DNA of 64,000 bases from Acidimicrobiaceae bacterium (GTDB lineage Bacteria; Actinomycetota; Acidimicrobiia; Acidimicrobiales; Aldehydirespiratoraceae): the NCBI GenBank assembly GCA_009842325.1, contig VYFQ01000007.1, positions 1 to 64,000 on the forward strand. Direction: 5' to 3'. Below are positions 51,476 through 60,036 of the stretch, in pieces. The notes below the pieces were generated by a model that made no database searches, was not told the DNA's origin, and saw nothing but the letters and a program-made list of their open reading frames with translations. Positions within the stretch are counted from its first letter, which is position 1, and the number at the start of each line of letters is the position of its first letter. Both the position numbers and the translations under genes were made by a program.

Positions 51476-52534
51476 TCAGGCGCCGTTGTCGTCGGTCTCG
51501 TCGAAGATGTCGCCCACCAGCGTCTCCAGGACGTCCTCGAGGGTGACAACGCCGAGCATCTTGCCGGCCTCGTTGCGCACCAGCGCCATGTGCACCCGGG
51601 ACCGGCGCATGTAGAGCAGCAGGTCCTGGCCAGCCATGTCGGGACTCACCACCCGCATGCGCCGCACCAGTTCCAGCGGCACCGGATCGTCGCGGGCTTC
51701 GGCCGGCATGCGGAGCAGGTCCTTGGCGTGCACGAACCCCAGCACGTCACCGGGATCGGACCCCCACATCGGGATCCGGGTGTGGCCGGTGGCGGCCACG
51801 ACATCCTCGAGTTGGGCGACCGATGCGCCGCGAGGCACAGCCACCAGCCGATCGGCGCGCACCATCACCGACCCGACCGACCGGGCGCGGAACTCCAGCG
51901 CGCCCGACAGCAACTCGTGCTCGGTGGGCTCGATCACCCCCTCCTGGCGGGCGCCTGCCAGCAGCGTGTGGAACTCGTTGATGGTGAGCGCGGTGTTGAT
52001 CTCGTCCACCGGTTTGATGCCCATCAGGCGCACGATGCCCGCCGACACCGCATTGAGTGACCAGATGGCCGGCTTGAACACGACGCCGTAGATCCGCATG
52101 GCCGGCGCCAGCAGCCTCGCCGACGACTCGGGCTCGGTGATGGCCATGTTCTTGGGCACCATCTCGCCCACCACCACATGCAGCGTGGTGACCACGAACA
52201 GCGCCACCGAGAACGAGATGGTGTGCAGAACACCCGAAGGGACCTCGACGACCCGCTCGATGACGGGCTCTATGAGATGGGCGATGGCCGGCTCGGCCAG
52301 ATAGCCCAGCACCAGCGAGGCCATGGTGATTCCGAGTTGGGCGCCCGCGAGCTGGGTCTGCAGGTCGCGCACTGCCGCCAGCGCGACCCGGCTGCGCCGG
52401 TCCCCGCCTGCGGCGGCCGTCTCGAGGCGAGCAGCACGGGCCGCGACCAGCGCGAACTCGGCCGCCACGAAGAAGGCGTTGGCGCCGAGCATCACCACCG
52501 CCACCACCAGGGCCACGATCGTTCCCGTGCTCAT
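51476..52534 (-). CDS. CNNM/CorC-type membrane protein with CBS pair
   Basis: Protein of 352 residues. The N-terminal CNNM transmembrane domain (to about 185) opens IVALVVAVVMLGANAFFVAAEFALVAAR and includes GEMVPKNMAI. Two CBS domains follow (VMVRADRLVAVP and MALVRNEAGKMLGVVTLEDVLETLVG). The C-terminal CorC/HlyC domain present in the upstream paralogue is missing here; the chain ends a few residues after the second CBS motif. The family is linked to magnesium and cobalt export. It overlaps the upstream paralogue by 4 bases, so the two are probably partners. Confidence 0.88.
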   Translation of the reverse strand: MSTGTIVALVVAVVMLGANAFFVAAEFALVAARAARLETAAAGGDRRSRVALAAVRDLQTQLAGAQLGITMASLVLGYLAEPAIAHLIEPVIERVVEVPSGVLHTISFSVALFVVTTLHVVVGEMVPKNMAITEPESSARLLAPAMRIYGVVFKPAIWSLNAVSAGIVRLMGIKPVDEINTALTINEFHTLLAGARQEGVIEPTEHELLSGALEFRARSVGSVMVRADRLVAVPRGASVAQLEDVVAATGHTRIPMWGSDPGDVLGFVHAKDLLRMPAEARDDPVPLELVRRMRVVSPDMAGQDLLLYMRRSRVHMALVRNEAGKMLGVVTLEDVLETLVGDIFDETDDNGA

Positions 52535-53832
52535 AGCGGCATCGGTGGCGCCGCCACCCGCACGGTGGCGATCCTGAGACCGTCGACGGCCACGACCTCA
52601 AGGCGCCACCCGTCCACGGTGACGATCTCGCCGGGCACCGGGATGTGGCCCAACCGGTCCAGCACCAGACCGGCCAGCGTCTCGTAGTCGCCCTCGGGCA
52701 TCTCGAACCCGGTGGCGTCGAGCACCTCGTCGGTATGGAGCGACGCGGGCAGCACCGTCGAGCCTCGGGACTCGGACCGGGTGCGCTCAGGGGTGGACGA
52801 GTCGTGCTCGTCGTCGATCTCGCCGACGATCTCCTCCAGCACATCCTCGAGGGTGATGATCCCCGCGGTGCCGCCGTGCTCGTCGACGACCACCGCGAGC
52901 AGACCTGCGCCGGTACGCAGGTCGTCCAGCATGTCGTCGAGGTCGCGCGACTCGGGTACGGCCAGCATCGGCTGCATCAGCTGCGACACCGGCGTGGACG
53001 GCCGTTCCGGGCCCGGCACGGCGAAGAGCGACTTCACATGGACCACGCCGGCCACGTTGTCGAGATGTCCCGCCATGACCGGGAAGCGGGAATGGCCGGT
53101 GCGGGCGGCCAGATCGGCCAGGTCGGCCACCGAGGCGTCGGCCTCGATGGCGATCACCTCCACCCTCGGCACCATGGCGTCGTCGGCCTGCTTGTCGGCC
53201 AGCCGGATCGACCGGGTGAGCAGCCGCACCTCGCGCTCGTCGAGCATCCCCTCCTCCCCCGAGGAGACGAAGAGATGCTCCAGCTCGTCGCGGTCGGGCA
53301 CCGCGTCTATCTCCTCGCGCGGCTCCATGCCGAGGCGGCGCACCATCCAGTTGGCCGAGCCGTTGAGGAACGCCACCACGGGCCGGGCCAGCACGCCGTA
53401 CACCGTGGTCGGCACGGCCACGGCCACCGCCATCCCGAATGGCTTGGTAGTGGCCACGGCTTTGGGGACGAGCTCGCCCATCATCATTTGCACGACGGTG
53501 GCCAGGACCAGCGCGACTGCGACGGAGACGCCCCAGGGCGTGTTCGCCCCGAACAGAGCCTCGACTCCGGGCTCGATCATCGGCGCCAGGGCCGGTTCGA
53601 TCATGAAGCCGAGGAGCAACGACGACACCGTGATGCCGATCTGAGCCCCGGACAGGTGAAACGACAGGCGGGCCACCAGGCGCTGGACTATGCGGGCCCG
53701 CCGGTCGCCCGCCCCGGCCCGCTCGTCCACTCGGGTCCGGTCCACCGCCACAAGTGCGAACTCCATGGCGACGAAGAAGGCGTTGGCTGCTATAAGCGCC
53801 AGCGCGGCCAGAAGCCACAGCGCGGTCTCTAT
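52531..53832 (-). CDS. CNNM/CorC-type membrane protein, non-standard start
   Basis: CNNM domain, CBS pair (MVPRVEVIAIEAD, VVDEHGGTAGIITLEDVLEEIVG) and a complete CorC/HlyC domain (GFEMPEGDYETLAGLVLDRLG). The first ATG (53766) would begin MEFALVAVDRTRVD and cut off the first membrane helix. The open frame continues upstream 22 codons with ETALWLLAALALIAANAFFVA, an obvious helix matching the paralogue. A GGGAGG ribosome site lies 4 bases before an ATA codon (53830-53832), where a start is expected. No ATG, GTG or TTG exists between it and the stop codon 14 codons further up. The coordinates assume this ATA start, giving 433 residues. Confidence 0.75.
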   Translation of the reverse strand: METALWLLAALALIAANAFFVAMEFALVAVDRTRVDERAGAGDRRARIVQRLVARLSFHLSGAQIGITVSSLLLGFMIEPALAPMIEPGVEALFGANTPWGVSVAVALVLATVVQMMMGELVPKAVATTKPFGMAVAVAVPTTVYGVLARPVVAFLNGSANWMVRRLGMEPREEIDAVPDRDELEHLFVSSGEEGMLDEREVRLLTRSIRLADKQADDAMVPRVEVIAIEADASVADLADLAARTGHSRFPVMAGHLDNVAGVVHVKSLFAVPGPERPSTPVSQLMQPMLAVPESRDLDDMLDDLRTGAGLLAVVVDEHGGTAGIITLEDVLEEIVGEIDDEHDSSTPERTRSESRGSTVLPASLHTDEVLDATGFEMPEGDYETLAGLVLDRLGHIPVPGEIVTVDGWRLEVVAVDGLRIATVRVAAPPMPL

Positions 53833-53891
53833 CGGTCCTCCCAGGTTCGCCGGACCCTTGCGGCCGCGAATCTAACCGGTCGGCCCGCTGC

Positions 53892-53943
53892 TTCCCGCTC
53901 ATGCTCGCTGCGCTCACGGGCCGCTCCGGCCACGGCCTCGCTA
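53892..53943 (-). repeat. 52-bp extragenic repeat, copy B
   Basis: This is the inverted partner of copy A, with three mismatches across 52 bases. It lies between the start of the CNNM pair and the ABC exporter genes, so the two copies bracket the pair exactly. No other copy was found by eye in the window. Confidence 0.85.
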
Positions 53944-53991
53944 GAGGTCTTCCGGGAATTCTGGTTGGACGCGACCTGTCCGCTCGGCCTC

Positions 53992-53997
53992 TAGGTT
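53992..53997 (+). promoter_or_regulatory. Putative -10 box for leaderless ABC exporter operon
   Basis: TAGGTT lies 6 bases before the ATG. A TTGGAC occurs upstream, but at 21 bases it is too far for a normal spacer. Confidence 0.4.
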
Positions 53998-54003
53998 GAC
54001 CTG

Positions 54004-55770
54004 ATGCCGTCGCCTGGCCTGCACCCCGACCGCAGCCTCAGCTGGCTCCGGCGGATCCTGCCGGTAGTGGCCGTCTACAGGAACGTGTTCGCGGCGTCCG
54101 TGACGGCCGGCCTCGTCTCGGTGGCAGCCACCGCGGCCGTGCCGGTGGTGATCGGGCGGGGCGTGGACGCAGCCGCGGCCGGCGACGCGCTGAGGCCGTG
54201 GGTGCTGGCCCTGGTCGCCCTGGCCGGCACTCGCTTCGTGTTGGGCTTCGCCTACCGGTACGGGCTGTTCCGCACCGCCCACTGCATAGAGGCCGATCTG
54301 CGCAACCTCGTCTACGAGCGTCTAACCGAGCTGTCGTTCTCCTACTGGGACAGGACCCAGACGGGGCAGGTCATCTCGCGCGCCAACAGCGACATCCGCT
54401 CGATCCAGCTGCTCTTCGCGTTCGGTCCCCTCGTGGCCATGCAACTGGCGCTGCTGGTCATGGGCACGACCGCGATGGTGGCGCTGTCGCTGCCCCTGAC
54501 GCTGGTGGCCATGGCGCCGTTGCCGCTGGTCCTGTACGTCGGCCTGCGGCTGCGGAACAAGGTCTTCCCCCTGACCTGGGTGACACAGTCCCGGATGGCC
54601 GATGTCGCCATGATCGTGGACGAGAACATCCAGGGCGCCCAGGTAGTGCGCACCTTCGCCCAGGAGCAGGCCCAGGTGGACCTGCTGGCCGGGTCGGCGC
54701 AACGGCTCCGCTGGGCCGGCACGGCCACCGCCGACGCCCGGGCCCGCCACGCTCCCCTCATGGAGGCGCTCCCCCGGTTCGGATTGGCGCTGGTTCTGCT
54801 CACCGGTGGTCTGCTGGCTATCGACGGCAGCATCGCGGTGGGAGACATCGTCGCCTTCAACGCATACGTGCTCCTCATGGCGGCCCCGTTCCGGATGATC
54901 GGCTTCGTCCTGATCCAATGGCAGCGAGCCTCGGCGGCCGCCCAGCGGGTGTTCGAGATACTCGACGAGTCCCCCGAGATCATCGAGCGTCCCGACGCCG
55001 TGCGGATGACGGAGCCGGCCGGCCGGGTGGAGTTCGCCGATGTGAGCTTCACCTACTCCACCGGGGACGGCACCTCGATTCTCGACGGCTTCTCCTTGAC
55101 CGTGGAGCCCGGCGAGACGGTGGCGGTCGTGGGCCGGACCGGCAGCGGCAAGAGCACCCTCGGCCGGCTCCTGCCCCGCTTCTACGACGTCGACCGGGGT
55201 GAGGTGCGCATCGACGGCGTCGACGTGCGGGACTTGCGCATCCCGGATCTGCGCCGGGCCGTGACGGTGGCCACCGACGACCCGTTCCTGTTCGCGACCA
55301 GCGTCCGCGACAACGTGGCCTTCGCCCGCCCCGACGCGGACGAGGCGTCGGTGGCTGTGGCGCTGGTCGACGCAGCCGCCGGCTTCGTGACATCCATGCC
55401 CGGTGGCACCGAGACCAGGCTCGGTGAGCGGGGCTCAACCATCTCCGGGGGTCAGCGGCAGCGGCTCGCCATCGCCCGCGCCCTGGTAGCCGACCCGGCG
55501 GTGCTGGTGTTGGACGACGCCACCAGCGCCATCGACACCGAGGTGGAGGAGCGCATCCATTCAGCCCTGCGCCGGCGCCGCTCCCACCGCACCACCATCG
55601 TCATCGCCCACCGCCTGTCCACGATCGCTCTGGCCGACAGGGTGGTGTTCATCGCCGACGGGAAGGTGGCGGCCAGCGGCAGCCACCGGCATCTGTTGAG
55701 CACCGTGCCCGCCTATGCCGAGGTACTGACCGATATAGGCGCCACCGAGTCCGCGGCGCTCCCGGACTGA
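54004..55770 (+). CDS. ABC exporter half-transporter, degenerate-site subunit
   Basis: Fused membrane and ATPase protein of 588 residues. Six transmembrane helices occupy about 20-310. The ATPase has Walker A GRTGSGKST and the canonical signature ISGGQRQRLAIARAL, but Asp505 replaces the catalytic Glu (LVLDDATSAID). The second gene has the opposite pattern, so the two form a heterodimer of the LmrCD/TM287-288 kind with one active and one degenerate ATP site. The substrate (drug, lipid or peptide) is unknown. Its stop overlaps the start of its partner (TGATG). Confidence 0.92.
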   Translation: MPSPGLHPDRSLSWLRRILPVVAVYRNVFAASVTAGLVSVAATAAVPVVIGRGVDAAAAGDALRPWVLALVALAGTRFVLGFAYRYGLFRTAHCIEADLRNLVYERLTELSFSYWDRTQTGQVISRANSDIRSIQLLFAFGPLVAMQLALLVMGTTAMVALSLPLTLVAMAPLPLVLYVGLRLRNKVFPLTWVTQSRMADVAMIVDENIQGAQVVRTFAQEQAQVDLLAGSAQRLRWAGTATADARARHAPLMEALPRFGLALVLLTGGLLAIDGSIAVGDIVAFNAYVLLMAAPFRMIGFVLIQWQRASAAAQRVFEILDESPEIIERPDAVRMTEPAGRVEFADVSFTYSTGDGTSILDGFSLTVEPGETVAVVGRTGSGKSTLGRLLPRFYDVDRGEVRIDGVDVRDLRIPDLRRAVTVATDDPFLFATSVRDNVAFARPDADEASVAVALVDAAAGFVTSMPGGTETRLGERGSTISGGQRQRLAIARALVADPAVLVLDDATSAIDTEVEERIHSALRRRRSHRTTIVIAHRLSTIALADRVVFIADGKVAASGSHRHLLSTVPAYAEVLTDIGATESAALPD

Positions 55771-57713
55771 TGTTCCCATCGCCCGTCGGGATGCGCAGCG
55801 GACCGACCTCGGTCCAGGCCGCGGCCCAGGCCGGTCTGCCCCACGCCGACGTGCCCGGCGACCTGAGGGCCCGGGTCGAGCGGGTGCTGGCCGACGAGCC
55901 GATCCATCCCGATCCCGGGGTGAAGTGGTCCCGCACCACCGACGAGTCCGACAGCCGGTTCGGGCTGGGGCGGTTCCTGTGGCCCCACCGCTACCGGCTG
56001 GCGGTTGCCTTCCTGCTGGTGGCCGCCGAGACCGTCGCGCTGCAGCTCGGCCCCGTGCTCACCCAGATCGGGGTGGACGACGGCATCGTGGCCCGCGACC
56101 GCAGCGTTCTGGTCATCGCCGCTCTGGCCTACGTGGCCTTGCTGGCTGTGGCCGCCGGAGCCGGTGCGATCAGGACGTCGTTCACCGGCAGGCTCGGCGA
56201 GCGTCTGATGGAGCGGCTGCGGGTCCGGACGTTCGAGCACATGCAGCGCCAGCAGATGGACTTCTACACCACCGAGAGGGCCGGCGTGCTGCTGACCCGC
56301 ATGACGTCCGACATCGAGGCGCTGTCGGTGCTGTTCAACGAGGGCATCGTCAACTTCGCGGTCCAGGGCCTCACTCTGGTGGTGATCACCATCCTGCTGT
56401 TCAACTACGACCCGCTACTGGCTCTCATCACCCTGGCCGCGGCCGTGCCGCCGACGCTGGCGTCCTCGATGTGGTTCCGCCGGCGGGCCGCCGCCGACTA
56501 CCGCAGCGTGCGCGACCGCATCGGCGACCTGCTCGGCGATCTCCAGGAGTCCCTGGCCGGCATCCGGGTCATCGCCGCCCACGACCGGCGGGACGCCAAC
56601 GTCGCCGAGCACCGCCGGGTGGTGAACCGCCACCGAGACGCCAACCTGCGAGCCTCGCGGGCCAACTCCCTCTACGGGCCGGGCAGCGAGGCCATCGGCA
56701 TCGCCACCCAAGCGGTGCTTCTGGCCGTCGGCGGCGCCATGACCGCCAGCGGCCGGATCACAGTGGGAGAGCTGGCCGCCTACCTGCTGTTCCTGACCGC
56801 CTTCTTCGCCCCGGTGCAGGCGCTGGTGCAGCTGTACAACTCCTACCAGCAGGGCGGCGCGGCCATTGCCAAGCTGCGCGAGCTGTTCGGCACCGAACCG
56901 ACGGTGACGGATCGTCCCGGCGCTGAGGCCCTCGGTGAGGTGCGCGGCGAGATCGTCCTGGACGGCGTGTGCTTCTCGTACCGCGACGGCCAACGCGTGC
57001 TCCACGATGTGAGCCTGCACGTCTCGCCGGGAGAGACGATCGCGCTGGTGGGCGAGACCGGCGCGGGCAAGTCGACCGTCGCCCGCCTCATCGCCCGGTT
57101 GTACGACCCGACGGAGGGCGCGGTGCGCATCGACGGCCACGACCTGCGAGATGTCACTGTCACGAGCCTGCGGTCCCAGATCGGGGTGGTGTCCCAGGAG
57201 CCCTTCCTGTTCGCGGGCACGGTGCGCGACAACGTGGGCTTCGCCCGTCCCGGAGCGAACGACGCCGAGTTGCACGAGGCTCTCAGCGCCGTCGGCATGA
57301 GCGAGGTGGTGGAGCGTCTGGGCGGGCTCGACGGCGCCGTCCACGAGCGGGGGGCCACGCTGTCGGCGGGAGAGCGTCAACTGCTGGCCCTGGCCCGGAC
57401 GTTCGTCTCCGGGCCCCGCATGCTGGTGCTCGACGAGGCCACGAGCAATCTCGACCTGCGCTCGGAGGCCCAGATCGAGCAGGCGCTCGACGTGATGCTG
57501 AGCGGGCGGACCGCGGTGATCATCGCCCACCGCCTGGCCACGGCCCGCCGGGCGGACCGGATCGCGGTGGTCGACTCCGGGCGGATCGTCGAGATCGGGA
57601 GCCACCGCGAACTGGTGGCGTTGGGCGGGCGTTATGCGACGATGTTCGAGATGTGGGAGAGCCACGCCGAAGGATCCGGAGAGGCGCGGGACCGGGACGC
57701 CGCGACGCGATGA
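55770..57713 (+). CDS. ABC exporter half-transporter, catalytic subunit
   Basis: Partner of the preceding gene, 647 residues, with a 70-residue cytoplasmic N-terminal extension before the six-helix membrane domain (PHRYRLAVAFLLVAAETVAL). The ATPase has GETGAGKSTV, the catalytic Glu556 in LVLDEATSNLD, and an altered signature LSAGERQLLALART. The altered signature here and the Asp in the partner together define the degenerate site, as is known for heterodimeric exporters. The last residues overlap the start of the next ATPase gene. Confidence 0.93.
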   Translation: MFPSPVGMRSGPTSVQAAAQAGLPHADVPGDLRARVERVLADEPIHPDPGVKWSRTTDESDSRFGLGRFLWPHRYRLAVAFLLVAAETVALQLGPVLTQIGVDDGIVARDRSVLVIAALAYVALLAVAAGAGAIRTSFTGRLGERLMERLRVRTFEHMQRQQMDFYTTERAGVLLTRMTSDIEALSVLFNEGIVNFAVQGLTLVVITILLFNYDPLLALITLAAAVPPTLASSMWFRRRAAADYRSVRDRIGDLLGDLQESLAGIRVIAAHDRRDANVAEHRRVVNRHRDANLRASRANSLYGPGSEAIGIATQAVLLAVGGAMTASGRITVGELAAYLLFLTAFFAPVQALVQLYNSYQQGGAAIAKLRELFGTEPTVTDRPGAEALGEVRGEIVLDGVCFSYRDGQRVLHDVSLHVSPGETIALVGETGAGKSTVARLIARLYDPTEGAVRIDGHDLRDVTVTSLRSQIGVVSQEPFLFAGTVRDNVGFARPGANDAELHEALSAVGMSEVVERLGGLDGAVHERGATLSAGERQLLALARTFVSGPRMLVLDEATSNLDLRSEAQIEQALDVMLSGRTAVIIAHRLATARRADRIAVVDSGRIVEIGSHRELVALGGRYATMFEMWESHAEGSGEARDRDAATR

Positions 57714-58537
57714 TGACGAAGGGCGCACCACCGCCGCCTGCGGCCTCGGACGGCGCGGTGCTGTCCCTGCGCGGGGTTCAGCGCACGATCGACGGCGCCC
57801 GCCTGCTGCGGGACGTCGACTGGGAGGTGCGACCGGCCCAGAGGTGGGTGGTGCTGGGCCTGAACGGCTCGGGCAAGACCACCCTCGTGCGGATCGCCAC
57901 GATGTGGGACCACCCCTCGGCCGGTGTCGTCGAGCTGCTCGGGGAGCGTCTGGGGCGCACCGACGTGCGACGGCTGCGGGCCAGGGTCGGGTTCACCAGC
58001 GCGGCGATGGCGGCCATGTTGCGGCCGTCTCTGACCGCGGCCGAGGTGGTGATGACGGCCAAGCACGCCGCCCTGGCCCCGTGGTGGCATGCCTACGACG
58101 CCGACGACGCCAGGCGGGCTCAGGCCGCGCTGGAGCGCGTCGGCTGCGGAGACCGCCTCGACCAGCGCTTCGGGACGCTGTCCTCTGGCGAGCAGCAGCG
58201 CGTGCTGCTGGCTCGAGCCCTGTCGATGGAGCCGGGGGTGATCGTCCTCGACGAGCCCAACGCCGGGCTCGACCTGGCCGGCCGCGAGCAGCTGATAGTC
58301 ACCCTGAGCGGCCTGGCGGCCGACCCGGAGACTCCGCCGCTGGTGCTGGTGACCCACCACACCGACGAGATACCGGACGGGTTCACCCACGCGCTGCTGC
58401 TGAGAGACGGCGCGGTGCTGGCGGCGGGCCCGTTGGACGAGACGCTGACCAGTAGGAACCTCTCGGATTGCTTCGGGCTCGACCTCACCCTGGAGCGCCG
58501 CCACGGCCGCTGGACGGCCCGGGCCGCCGGCAGCTGA
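57710..58537 (+). CDS. Stand-alone ABC ATPase
   Basis: ATPase of 275 residues with GLNGSGKTTLV, LSSGEQQRVLLARALSME and VIVLDEPNAGLDLAG, and the H-loop LVTHHTDEIPDG. It resembles the ModF/YlmA-type ATPases that have no permease neighbour. Two consecutive ATG codons start the gene, the first overlapping the exporter stop, so it is co-translated with the exporter. Its partner is unknown; it may serve a separate permease elsewhere or have a regulatory role. It ends directly against the dacB-like gene in convergent orientation. Confidence 0.87.
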   Translation: MMTKGAPPPPAASDGAVLSLRGVQRTIDGARLLRDVDWEVRPAQRWVVLGLNGSGKTTLVRIATMWDHPSAGVVELLGERLGRTDVRRLRARVGFTSAAMAAMLRPSLTAAEVVMTAKHAALAPWWHAYDADDARRAQAALERVGCGDRLDQRFGTLSSGEQQRVLLARALSMEPGVIVLDEPNAGLDLAGREQLIVTLSGLAADPETPPLVLVTHHTDEIPDGFTHALLLRDGAVLAAGPLDETLTSRNLSDCFGLDLTLERRHGRWTARAAGS

Positions 58538-60019
58538 CTAGCCAGGGGGTGTCAAGAAGCCCGATTCTTGGGGGAACTCGGTCACGGGGCCGTACGTGTA
58601 ACGGGCTGCCGCGTTGATCAGCGTCCTGCGCAGAGCATTGCATTTGTCGAGCTGGTCCATGTGGCGCTGGTTGGCGATCATGGCGAAGGTGACCGTCTCG
58701 CCGTTGGGTGCCTGAGCCAGCCCGGCCAGCGAGTACGACAGGTGGGCAGTGCCCGTCTTGGCGTAGACGGCGTTGGGGCTGCCCGCTATCGGTGGCCATG
58801 TCGCGGGTCCGCAGGTCTTGAGCGTGCCGCTCCGGCCGGCCACCGCCAGCCCTGCCACCAGTGGGGAGTGCGGGCCGGCCTGCCGCAGGAGTTCGGCTAC
58901 GGCCGCGCAGGTGAGGCGGTTGTACCGGGAAAGACCGGAGCCGTCGGCGATCTCGATGCCGGCTGCGAGAGGCCCGAGCGTCTGCTTCATGACCCCCTCG
59001 ACCACCTCGACTGCTATAGCCCGTGCCGACCCCAGAGTTCGGTAGCCGATCTCCTTCAGCAGCATCTCGGCGATGGTGTTGTCGGAGCGGGTCAGCATGC
59101 GGGCCACGATCTGGGCTACGTCGGGGGATTCGATGCTGGCCAGCGACGTCAGCTGAGAACGCGGCGGGGACGTGCCGGCCTGCGGACGGCGGGTGATCAC
59201 AAGACCTCTCGTCTCCAGCAGGTCGTCGAACAGCGAGGCGGCGTGGCGGGTGGGGGCGACCGTTCTCACGTACTCGAGGCGATCCAGGATCCCCGTCTTC
59301 CAGGTGTAGGAGACGTAGCCGTCGTTGATCAGCAGGCCCGACAGCGGGCCCACGAAGTTGACGGCGTCATCGGAATATCGCCACACGGGATCGTCACCGT
59401 GGGGCAGGAACTCCTGGTAGTAGTCGCGCACCCGGTCGGGGTAACGGGAGTCGTCGCCCACTATCCGGCCCTGTATCCGCCGGATCCCTTTGCTGGCCAG
59501 GCTCTGGCGGACACGGTCGGCTAGCTCGGTCACGTCGGTGTAGGCGACCGGATCGGGGATCCGGTTGCCGAAGCGAGGCGTGTTCAGCACGGGGTCTCCC
59601 CCGCCAACCAGGTACACGTCGCCAACCAGGGTGCCGTCGGCGGCCGAGTAGAGGGCGTCGGAGCGGACGAACACCTCTGTGCTGTAGGTCGCGTCGGGTC
59701 CGAGCACGTCCAGAGCGGCCGCCGCCGTGACGATCTTCATGAGCGAGGCCGGGACCAGGGCGGAGTCGCTCTGGTCGTCGACGATCACCTGGTCGTCGAG
59801 CAGCACGGTCAGGCACATCGAGCTGGGGGCGATCCGCAGCCGCGTTACCTTTGAGAACTCCCGGACCAGCCGCTGGGTCGATTCCCTTACGGTTGCGGAT
59901 CCCAGAGTGCTCTCGGCGCCGGCGCCGGAGTTAGCACCGAAGACAGTCCCTGCGATCGTGGCGGCCGCAAGCACGGCTGAGAGGAGCCTTCGCCGATGCT
60001 CGCCACGCCCCCCGATCAT
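58538..60019 (-). CDS. D-alanyl-D-alanine carboxypeptidase (S13 / DacB type)
   Basis: Penicillin-binding protein of 493 residues. The signal peptide (RRLLSAVLAAATIAGTVFG) is followed by the PBP4-type fold with SLMK (catalytic Ser and Lys, near residue 92), SDN (RSDNTIAEML) and KTG (YAKTGTAHLSYS). The GGGDPVLN and GRIVGDDSRY segments between SxxK and SxN are typical of S13 enzymes. It trims or cleaves peptidoglycan peptides outside the membrane. It lies 17 bases after the aminotransferase gene. Confidence 0.92.
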   Translation of the reverse strand: MIGGRGEHRRRLLSAVLAAATIAGTVFGANSGAGAESTLGSATVRESTQRLVREFSKVTRLRIAPSSMCLTVLLDDQVIVDDQSDSALVPASLMKIVTAAAALDVLGPDATYSTEVFVRSDALYSAADGTLVGDVYLVGGGDPVLNTPRFGNRIPDPVAYTDVTELADRVRQSLASKGIRRIQGRIVGDDSRYPDRVRDYYQEFLPHGDDPVWRYSDDAVNFVGPLSGLLINDGYVSYTWKTGILDRLEYVRTVAPTRHAASLFDDLLETRGLVITRRPQAGTSPPRSQLTSLASIESPDVAQIVARMLTRSDNTIAEMLLKEIGYRTLGSARAIAVEVVEGVMKQTLGPLAAGIEIADGSGLSRYNRLTCAAVAELLRQAGPHSPLVAGLAVAGRSGTLKTCGPATWPPIAGSPNAVYAKTGTAHLSYSLAGLAQAPNGETVTFAMIANQRHMDQLDKCNALRRTLINAAARYTYGPVTEFPQESGFLTPPG

Positions 60020-60036
60020 CTGCCCGCTCCGACCTG

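Noticed and set aside
51406..53943. Insertion sequence or composite transposon
   Set aside because: The repeats flank two intact CNNM genes, but no transposase, integrase or target-site duplication is visible.
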